A DNA stretch of 64,000 nucleotides from Rhizobium sp. S152 (GTDB lineage Bacteria > Pseudomonadota > Alphaproteobacteria > Rhizobiales > Rhizobiaceae). Both the position numbers and the translations under genes were made by a program. Where the stretch lies: contig NZ_JAUDRZ010000026.1 of the NCBI RefSeq assembly GCF_030380735.1, positions 869,370 through 933,369 on the forward strand, written 5' to 3'. This document shows, one piece after another, positions 58,455 through 64,000 of the stretch. Each line of letters opens with the position of its first letter. Within the stretch, counting starts at the first letter, position 1. The notes beneath the pieces are model-generated. The model was not told the origin of the DNA, made no database searches, and worked only from the letters and a program-made list of their open reading frames with translations.

Positions 58455-58752
58455 CGTCGTTCGTCCATTCCGAAGCAATCCGCTTCGCGATCCTGATATC
58501 GGCCTCCTGCGTGCTCTTGGAGCCACCGCACAGGAGTATGATGATGACCTCGCCTCTCCGCTTGAAATAGATGCGGTAGCCAGGCCCATAGTGGATACGC
58601 AGTTCACTGATGCCCTCCCCGACGGGTTCGGCATCTCCAACAAGCCCAGCGGCAAGCCGTTGCAAGCGCAAGGCGATGATAGCCTTTGCCCGTCCATCTC
58701 GCAGCCGCTTCTGCCACTTCTGAAACGTGGCAGTCTGTTTCAAAGTGATCAT
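58447..58752 (-). CDS. RelE/HigB-type toxin
   Basis: The 101-residue protein has the RelE-superfamily fold: TATFQKWQKRLRDGRAKAII, ISELRIHYGPGYRIYFKRRG (the basic active-site strand) and IIILLCGGSKSTQEADIRIA. These toxins cleave ribosome-bound mRNA. It lies before its antitoxin, the HigBA order, and overlaps it by 8 bases. Start ATG 58752 (MITLKQTATFQKW). No inactivating change is visible. Confidence 0.9.
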   Translation of the reverse strand: MITLKQTATFQKWQKRLRDGRAKAIIALRLQRLAAGLVGDAEPVGEGISELRIHYGPGYRIYFKRRGEVIIILLCGGSKSTQEADIRIAKRIASEWTNDDD

Positions 58753-58815
58753 GACTGTACGTTTAAAGTTACAATTGTCAATAAAACTCGGCGCAAGCAG
58801 CGTGGGCATATCTCT

Positions 58816-60465
58816 CTAGGCAACCCGCGCGCAAAACCCATCCAGCGCCCCGAGCATCACCTTGTCGCCGTCAACCGTTCCCCCCATCCCCGGCATCGCC
58901 AGCCGCTCGCCAAGCACCATGCCCGCAGGCAAGCCAAACGCCGCCGGCTCGCGTGTCAGGTTGAACACAAAAAGCAGCGTCTCAACGTCTTTCTTCCGTG
59001 TGAACACCAGCAGATCCTGGTTGGTATCCAGGAAGGTCATCGAACCGTCGATCAGCGCCGGATGCTTTTTGCGGAAGGCCAGCGTGTCCCGGTAATGGCT
59101 GAGCACCGAATGCGCGTCGCCTTCCTGCACGTCGACGGACAATGCCGCCTGCTCATACGGAACCGGGAGCCAGGATTTCTCGGCCGTGGTGAAGCCGGCA
59201 TGCGCCTTGGCCGCTTCCCAGGGCATCGGCGTGCGGCATCCGTCGCGGCCCTTGAAGGCCGGCCAGAAGCGGATGCCGTAGGGGTCGCGCAGGTCCTCGA
59301 AGGCGAGATCGGCTTCCGGCAGCCCCAGTTCCTCGCCCTGATAGAGGCAGATCGAGCCGCGCAGCGCAGACAGCACCGAGATCGCCAGCTTCGCGACCAC
59401 GGGCCGCTCCTCCACCGTCCTGGCGAAGCGGCTGAGGTGGCGGTTGACGTCGTGGTTGGAGAAGGCCCAGCAGACCCAGCCGTCGGCCACCGATGTCTGG
59501 AAGGCATCGACGCAGTTGCGGATATGGGCGGCCGTGAAATCCGGGCCAAGCAGGTCGAAGGTGTAGCACATGTGCAGCTTGTCGCCGCCCGTGGTGTAGG
59601 CCGCAACCGTCTTCAGCGAGCGTGCCCCGTCCCCAACCTCGCCGACCGTGGTGCGCCCCTCGTAGCGGTCAAGCAGCGCGCGGAAGCGCTGCAGGAAGCC
59701 GATGTTTTCGGGCTGCGTCTTGTCGTAGAGGTGGTTCTGCATGCCATAGGGGTTGGTATCCGGCGCATCCAGCCCGCCGTCGCTGGCATCGGGCTCGTGC
59801 GGAGGGTTGTCGCGCAGGAGCCTGTCGCAGAAATAGTAGTTCACGGTGTCGAGCCGGAAGCCGTCGACCCCGCGGTCGAGCCAGAACTTCACGGTCTTCA
59901 GCAGCGCGTCCTGAACCTCCGTGTTGTGGAAGTTGAGATCCGGCTGCGACGTCAGGAAATTGTGCTGATAATATTGCCGGCGCACGCCGTCCCATTCCCA
60001 GCCCGGCCCGCCGAAGATCGACAGCCAGTTGTTCGGCGCCGTTCCATCCGGCTTAGGGTCCGCCCATACATACCAGTCCGCCTTGTCGTTGGTGCGGCTG
60101 GAGCGGCTTTCGACGAACCACGGGTGCACATCAGCGGTGTGCGAGATCACCTGGTCGATGATCACCTTCAGGCCCAGTGCATGCGCGGCCACCATCATCT
60201 CGTCGAAATCGGCGAGCGTGCCGAAGATCGGATCCACGTCGCAGTAGTCGGACACGTCGTAGCCCATGTCGGCCATGGGCGACTTGAAGAAGGGAGACAG
60301 CCAGATGGCGTCCACGCCGAGGCTGGCGATATAGGGAAGACGGCGGGTGATGCCCTTGAGGTCGCCGAGACCGTCGCCGTTGGTGTCCTGGAAGGAGCGA
60401 GGATAGACCTGGTAGATCACCGCGCCGCGCCACCAATCGGAAATTCCGCCTGTCTGCAAACCCAT
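58816..60465 (-). CDS. aglA: Alpha-glucosidase (GH13)
   Basis: The 549-residue enzyme has the (beta/alpha)8 barrel of GH13 alpha-glucosidases. Conserved regions are VIDQVISHTADVHPWF (I), GFRLDTVNYYF with the nucleophile Asp (around residue 202, II), TVGEVGDGARS with acid/base Glu (around 275, III) and CWAFSNHDVNRHL (IV). It cleaves alpha-1,4 glucosides such as maltose or sucrose analogues in the cytosol. In rhizobia this type (AglA) is usually in the aglEFGAK uptake operon, which is absent here, so the gene is isolated. ATG 60465 (MGLQTGGISDWWRGAVIYQV) fits the family; extension to 60762 is spurious. Confidence 0.9.
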   Translation of the reverse strand: MGLQTGGISDWWRGAVIYQVYPRSFQDTNGDGLGDLKGITRRLPYIASLGVDAIWLSPFFKSPMADMGYDVSDYCDVDPIFGTLADFDEMMVAAHALGLKVIIDQVISHTADVHPWFVESRSSRTNDKADWYVWADPKPDGTAPNNWLSIFGGPGWEWDGVRRQYYQHNFLTSQPDLNFHNTEVQDALLKTVKFWLDRGVDGFRLDTVNYYFCDRLLRDNPPHEPDASDGGLDAPDTNPYGMQNHLYDKTQPENIGFLQRFRALLDRYEGRTTVGEVGDGARSLKTVAAYTTGGDKLHMCYTFDLLGPDFTAAHIRNCVDAFQTSVADGWVCWAFSNHDVNRHLSRFARTVEERPVVAKLAISVLSALRGSICLYQGEELGLPEADLAFEDLRDPYGIRFWPAFKGRDGCRTPMPWEAAKAHAGFTTAEKSWLPVPYEQAALSVDVQEGDAHSVLSHYRDTLAFRKKHPALIDGSMTFLDTNQDLLVFTRKKDVETLLFVFNLTREPAAFGLPAGMVLGERLAMPGMGGTVDGDKVMLGALDGFCARVA

Positions 60466-60656
60466 CTGCCGCTCTTCCCTGCCTTTTTCGAACCGCTGCC
60501 AGACTAAAGCGCGGCGCATAAAAGACAACCGGCTGGGCAAATCTTTGCCGATCACACCCCCGTGTAGGCCGTGGACCAGTTCCGCCACTGCTCCGCGCTT
60601 GTCACCGGCCTCCTCTGCGCGTATCAGCGAACAGGGACATTTCAGGGAGGTTATCA

Positions 60657-61568
60657 GTGGGCGGGCGTTTTCTATCGATGGGCGAATGCATGGTGGAGCT
60701 GTCGCAGGCCGGAGCCGGTCTGCTACGAAAGGGCTTTGCCGGCGACACGCTGAACACCGCATGGTATGCCCGCGCCTGCTTCACGAAGGATTGGTCGGTG
60801 GATTATTTCACCGCGCTCGGCGATGACGCCATGTCGGACGAGATGATCGCCTTTTTCCGCGAGGCTGGCATCGGCAGCGATCTCATCCGCCGCATCAAGG
60901 GCAAGGCGCCCGGGCTCTACATGATCAGCCTGAAGGACGGCGAGCGCTCCTTCAGCTACTGGCGCGAAAGCTCGGCTGCCCGCCAGCTCGCCGCCGATCC
61001 GGATCTGCTGCGCACCGCGATCGAAAGCGCCGACGTCGTCTATTTCTCGGGCATCACGCTGGCGATCCTGTCGCGCGACGACGCCGATACGCTGCTCGCC
61101 GAAGTGCGTCGCGCCAAGGCATCCGGCAAGCTCGTCGCCTTCGACCCCAACATCCGCCCGCGCCTCTGGTCGAGCTACGACGTCATGCACGCGACGATCA
61201 CCGAAGGTGCGCGCGCCTCCTCGCTGGTGCTGCCGAGCTTCGACGACGAGGCCGCCCATTTCGGCGACGATTCGATCGAGGCGACGATCCGCCGTTACCG
61301 GGCGCTCGGCGTGCCTGAGGTCGTCGTCAAGAACGGCGCCGACGGCGTCACGCTGAACTTCGAAGGCGCGGAAACCTTCGTACCGGCCGAGAAGGTCGAG
61401 CAGGTGGTCGATACGACAAGCGCCGGCGACAGCTTCAACGGCGCCTTCCTGGCCCGCTACCTCAATGACCGCAACGCCCCCGAGGCCGCCCGCTTCGCCG
61501 CGAGGATCGCCGCCCGCGTGGTGAGCGAGCACGGGGCGCTGGTGGCGCACGACAAGCTGGGAATTTGA
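60657..61568 (+). CDS. kdgK: 2-keto-3-deoxygluconate kinase (PfkB family)
   Basis: The 303-residue sugar kinase starts at GTG 60657 (GGRFLSMGECMVELSQAG) behind AGGGAGG. It carries PfkB motifs: GFAGDTLNTAWYARACFTKD (signature 1) and VVDTTSAGDSFNGAFLARYL (signature 2 with the catalytic Asp in SAGDSF). It probably phosphorylates 2-keto-3-deoxygluconate in pectin or uronate catabolism. It is divergent from the alpha-glucosidase gene, and their 191-base gap holds both promoters. KDG preference is by family resemblance. Confidence 0.87.
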   Translation: MGGRFLSMGECMVELSQAGAGLLRKGFAGDTLNTAWYARACFTKDWSVDYFTALGDDAMSDEMIAFFREAGIGSDLIRRIKGKAPGLYMISLKDGERSFSYWRESSAARQLAADPDLLRTAIESADVVYFSGITLAILSRDDADTLLAEVRRAKASGKLVAFDPNIRPRLWSSYDVMHATITEGARASSLVLPSFDDEAAHFGDDSIEATIRRYRALGVPEVVVKNGADGVTLNFEGAETFVPAEKVEQVVDTTSAGDSFNGAFLARYLNDRNAPEAARFAARIAARVVSEHGALVAHDKLGI

Positions 61569-61834
61569 GACCGACTGCCCCTTGCCCAACCGAGTTTCTC
61601 GATCTCGCCAAAGTCCCCGACGACAAATAAAGCAGACCTATACTTGGGAAGAACGTTGATCGACGGGCTGCCTGAGTTAATACTGTTTGTAAACAGTATT
61701 TGAATCGCATTCGATTTTAGTATTTCATCCCAACGGAAATCGCATCAACACTGAAACTGAACGATGAAATACGTAAGTCTTCATGACCGTTTGTATCGTT
61801 GCTATTTTTCAGTTGAATTCAAGGTCTCCTTTGG
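61569..61834. other. AT-rich gap between kdgK and the glycosyltransferase-like gene
   Basis: These 266 bases are distinctly AT-richer than the rest of the window. They hold the perfect dyad described separately and no gene. The change in composition marks the start of the right-hand edge cluster. Confidence 0.6.
61679..61700. promoter_or_regulatory. Perfect 22-base dyad (possible operator)
   Basis: AATACTGTTT is followed by GT and then AAACAGTATT, its exact reverse complement. It lies 135 bases before ATG 61835. It has no U-run, so it looks more like an operator than a terminator. No candidate regulator is adjacent in the window. Confidence 0.5.
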
Positions 61835-62878
61835 ATGGGTCTGACAATTGTAAGTGAAGTTCCGTTTGAAACGGGCTGGTCGCCGATCTCGCACATGCAG
61901 CAACTGCTGGCGGACCTGACCGATTCCAAGATTGAGGATGTCTCGCAAAGCAAGAGCAATCGGCTGAAGTCGCTGTATTACCGATATGCGCCGAGACCTT
62001 ACTCGACGGATGATCGTGTCGCCTTGTTCATTACGACGAGCGCCATGGAAGCCCGCAAGTTTGTGCCTGTCGCCAAGGCGCTCGGAGGATTTTCCCGCAC
62101 CGCGATCTGGATCATCGACAGCTTCTGGACGGACGCCGCGGTTCAGGAAAGGAAACTGATCGACAGGCACTTCGACATCGTGGCCTACATGCAGTCCTAC
62201 GACGACGAGCTTTACCGGAAGCTGTTCGGTGATCGCGCGCTCCGGCTGGAATGGGGCAGCGACGCGCTCAATCTCGGTACGGCGGGTGCGGACAGGGAAG
62301 TAGATCTTCTCAGGATGGGCCGGCAACCCGCCGATTGGGAAGACGACGACGTGACCATGCAGGATTGCGCGAATAGAGGCATCAGGTTCCGCGGACGGCC
62401 CCCCCTTCTATCCAAGGTCGATGACTTCCCTGAACTGATGCGCGCCCATTACAGCAGGACGAAATACGTTCTCGCGAACTCCAACATTGCAGCCCCGGCG
62501 CCATACACCCACCCCACGAAGGCTTATATGACAGGGCGTTGGACCGATGCGCTTGCCTGCGGCGCCACGGTCGCGGGCATTCCTCCGGAAGGCGATATCG
62601 CCCTGCTCGACTGGCCGGAGGCGCTGCTGAGGTTTCGCAATCTCGACCGCCGCGACGGCCTCGATCAGCTCCAGTCCGCGTTGGCCGACTGGACGCCGGC
62701 CGTGGCCGCGAGAAATCATCTGGGCGCTTTGCGTCAACTCGATTGGCGTTGGAGATTTGCAAAGCTTCTGAACGCGCTTGACGTCAAGTCCCCACGGCTG
62801 GACAAGGAAATGCAGGCGCTTCGGGATAGGATTCAGCAGGTGGAGACGCTGCCGTATGGCAACGTCGGTCAGACCTAA
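61835..62878 (+). CDS. Glycosyltransferase-like protein
   Basis: The 347-residue soluble protein, MGLTIVSEVPFETGWSPISH to YGNVGQT, has no membrane segment. The section KAYMTGRWTDALACGATVAG followed by IPPEGDIALLDWP resembles the C-terminal donor-binding part of GT-B glycosyltransferases. The N-terminal VALFITTSAMEARKFVPVAK and TAIWIIDSFWTDAAV fit a Rossmann domain. The usual E-x7-E motif is only weakly matched. It could add sugar to a lipid or to a capsule product, but no other polysaccharide gene is present. The product is not recognised beyond this. Its stop overlaps the convergent gene stop by four bases. Confidence 0.5.
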   Translation: MGLTIVSEVPFETGWSPISHMQQLLADLTDSKIEDVSQSKSNRLKSLYYRYAPRPYSTDDRVALFITTSAMEARKFVPVAKALGGFSRTAIWIIDSFWTDAAVQERKLIDRHFDIVAYMQSYDDELYRKLFGDRALRLEWGSDALNLGTAGADREVDLLRMGRQPADWEDDDVTMQDCANRGIRFRGRPPLLSKVDDFPELMRAHYSRTKYVLANSNIAAPAPYTHPTKAYMTGRWTDALACGATVAGIPPEGDIALLDWPEALLRFRNLDRRDGLDQLQSALADWTPAVAARNHLGALRQLDWRWRFAKLLNALDVKSPRLDKEMQALRDRIQQVETLPYGNVGQT

Positions 62879-63198
62879 AGAAGTGTGATGATCTTTGCCA
62901 GCGCCGCGACGACCTTGGCGACTGTCTCCGCCGTTTTGACGAGATCGGCGATCTCCTGACTGAGTTCGTCGAGCCTCTGCTTCGACTGTTTCATCGCAGC
63001 GGTGAGTGCCTGGTACTGCTTCGAACTGGTCTTGAGCTGTGCGGCGGTCAAGGCATCCAGCTCGTCCTTGAACATGTTGGCCTCATCGATACATCGCGCA
63101 GCCGCAGCGCCATCGACAGCGTTGCCGCTGGCCTCGGTCATTGTCAGCATGCCATTCACGATACGATTATATGCGGTCCTGTAACTCGTCATGGTCAT
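62875..63198 (-). CDS. Unknown helical protein
   Basis: This 107-residue protein, MTMTSYRTAYNRIVNGMLTM to VAALAKIITLL, is predicted to be almost all helical, with heptad-like segments (KQYQALTAAMKQSKQRLDEL, IADLVKTAETVAKVVAALAK) and a hydrophobic C-terminus. There is no signal peptide and I recognise no family. It starts inside the stop of the 63195-64000 gene (ATGA overlap), so the two are translationally coupled. It could be a small partner of that protein. Confidence 0.55.
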   Translation of the reverse strand: MTMTSYRTAYNRIVNGMLTMTEASGNAVDGAAAARCIDEANMFKDELDALTAAQLKTSSKQYQALTAAMKQSKQRLDELSQEIADLVKTAETVAKVVAALAKIITLL

Positions 63199-64000
63199 CC
63201 CTTTGCGGATAGAAACGGTTCGACTGCCGCCTGCAGTTCCTTTGCCGCTTCGATGAAGCGCTCCAGGGTGAGCGGGTCCGGTTTGTTCTCGGCGAGCTCC
63301 TTGTGCGCGGCCACAAAATTATCGAGCAGCGTTTCATAGGGTGGCCTTTTTCCCGGCGCGGCGGGCAGGAAGGGTTCGACGGCGGCGTCCATTTCCTGCC
63401 GATCCTTCAGGAACTCCCGATAAGCGCGATAGCGTGCGCCTGTGTCGGCCGGGCTATGGGACGCGCGCGCGCCATGGATTTTTGCAAGCGCGACTGCCTG
63501 CTGTGCCTGCCATGTCTTGTGTAGCCCGGCTATGTTGTCGGCCATCGCCGCGAAATCCGCCGCCAGCAGTGCCCTTCCCTTGACGATCGACGGATGGGCT
63601 TTCTCGACGATCCGCTGTATTCGCCGATATTGCATTTCGGTGATGGCCTTTCGCGCAACGAGCAGCGTAGCGTCGGAAACCGGGCCGTAATTGCTGGTCT
63701 TGGCGGTAGCGGGAATGACGCCGTCGACCGTCTTCTGAAGATTGCCGAGAGCCGTCCCGAGATCGTCTCCAGCGACGCCGGCCGCGGCTTTCGCTAGGGC
63801 GGCGCCGTAGTCGGCGAGCGCCTGCGCAAACGCAACGCGCTGGTTCCACTGGCTGTCGACGTCTGAGGGCTTGGTCCTTGGCGGAGGAAACTTGTAGGGC
63901 GCATCGCCCAAAGAGAATAGGTAGGCTTGCTGCTCGATATAGTAGCGCCCATCCATTGTCCGCCGCATTGCGCCGGTACTCTTGGCCGCGTCCGCCACCG
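63195..64000 (-). CDS. Unknown protein, N-terminus outside or at the window edge
   Basis: At least 267 codons lie in the window. A GTG at 63998 could be the start, but the frame is open to the edge, so it may be longer. The protein has the blocks MDGRYYIEQQAYLFSLGDAP, NQRVAFAQALADYGAALAKA, ATLLVARKAITEMQYRRIQR, and an Arg/Lys-rich helix around VEKAHPSIVKGRALLAADFA. It is soluble and helical. I do not recognise it. It forms a coupled pair with the following 107-residue gene (four-base overlap). The neighbouring glycosyltransferase-like gene converges on the pair. Confidence 0.6.
   Translation of the reverse strand, partial: VADAAKSTGAMRRTMDGRYYIEQQAYLFSLGDAPYKFPPPRTKPSDVDSQWNQRVAFAQALADYGAALAKAAAGVAGDDLGTALGNLQKTVDGVIPATAKTSNYGPVSDATLLVARKAITEMQYRRIQRIVEKAHPSIVKGRALLAADFAAMADNIAGLHKTWQAQQAVALAKIHGARASHSPADTGARYRAYREFLKDRQEMDAAVEPFLPAAPGKRPPYETLLDNFVAAHKELAENKPDPLTLERFIEAAKELQAAVEPFLSAKG

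Noticed and set aside
58591..60507. 638-codon open frame on the plus strand over the alpha-glucosidase
   Set aside because: GH13 catalytic regions on the minus strand decide the coding strand. The plus-strand frame has no recognisable domain.
1..64000. tRNA, rRNA, CRISPR array, insertion sequence, phage integrase or attachment site
   Set aside because: I saw no cloverleaf, rRNA motif, regular spacer array, transposase or integrase. A proper tRNAscan and IS search would settle this.

Overview
The window is 64 kb of GC-rich alphaproteobacterial chromosome. It most likely comes from the Rhizobiaceae (Rhizobium/Agrobacterium/Sinorhizobium group). Supporting signs are a fused trpE(G) preceded by a 14-residue trpL peptide ending in WWWAR, the choXWV choline importer, a NolR-like ArsR regulator, a BraC-type solute-binding protein, and rhizobial mosaic palindromic repeats between genes. 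I found no rRNA, tRNA, CRISPR array, insertion sequence or prophage. Most of the window is ordinary chromosomal content with high GC at third codon positions.

Layout. 0-2.6 kb: two half-transporter ABC exporters (the first cut by the window edge) around an orphan ribbon-helix-helix protein. 2.9-9.8 kb: trmL, a Na/Pi cotransporter, hemF, small conserved proteins, and an overlapping DUF1285 / Nudix / CCA-transferase operon. 10-17.2 kb: a MoxR ATPase / DUF58 / DUF4159 / large membrane protein / GNAT operon. 17.2-24.1 kb: an MFS carrier, GNAT, glutathionyl-hydroquinone reductase, Nudix, metallophosphoesterase, TPR protein and an ECF sigma/anti-sigma pair. 24.1-26.7 kb: leuA with a probable leucine leader peptide, then a BrnTA toxin-antitoxin pair. 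26.7-34.4 kb: BenE-type carrier, methyltransferase, ClpP paralogue, DUF2076 protein, a two-copy repeat array, queF, a CDF metal exporter, cspA and a nuclease-like protein. 34.5-42.3 kb: a palindromic repeat element, trpE(G) with its trpL attenuator, a TonB-dependent haem/siderophore-type receptor, an extensin-like protein and fhs. 42.7-46.4 kb: an orphan LuxR regulator, DUF2333 protein, a coiled-coil protein and thymidine kinase. 46.7-50.8 kb: choXWV, a HugZ-like protein and a NolR-like regulator. 51-54 kb: an NAD-dependent epimerase-like enzyme divergent from its probable MmyB-type regulator, and a ZntB/CorA carrier. 54.3-58.8 kb: a BraC-type binding protein, an array of 267-bp repeats, adenine deaminase and a HigBA-type toxin-antitoxin pair. 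58.8-61.6 kb: alpha-glucosidase and KDG kinase. 61.6-64 kb: a more AT-rich edge with a perfect dyad, a glycosyltransferase-like protein and two unrecognised helical proteins.

The least ordinary signals are four. (1) A 41-codon leader ORF with four consecutive Leu codons lies upstream of leuA, with the same promoter-to-AUG geometry as trpL 11 kb away, which suggests a leaderless leucine attenuator. (2) 3.3 tandem copies of a 267-bp composite palindromic unit at 55.5-56.35 kb share a 34-bp arm exactly with a second array at 30.5 kb. (3) A lower-GC patch crosses two genes of the MoxR operon. (4) A pair of unrecognised overlapping genes closes the window. No complete new defence or secretion system is visible. 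All calls were made by reading the sequence, without database searches.
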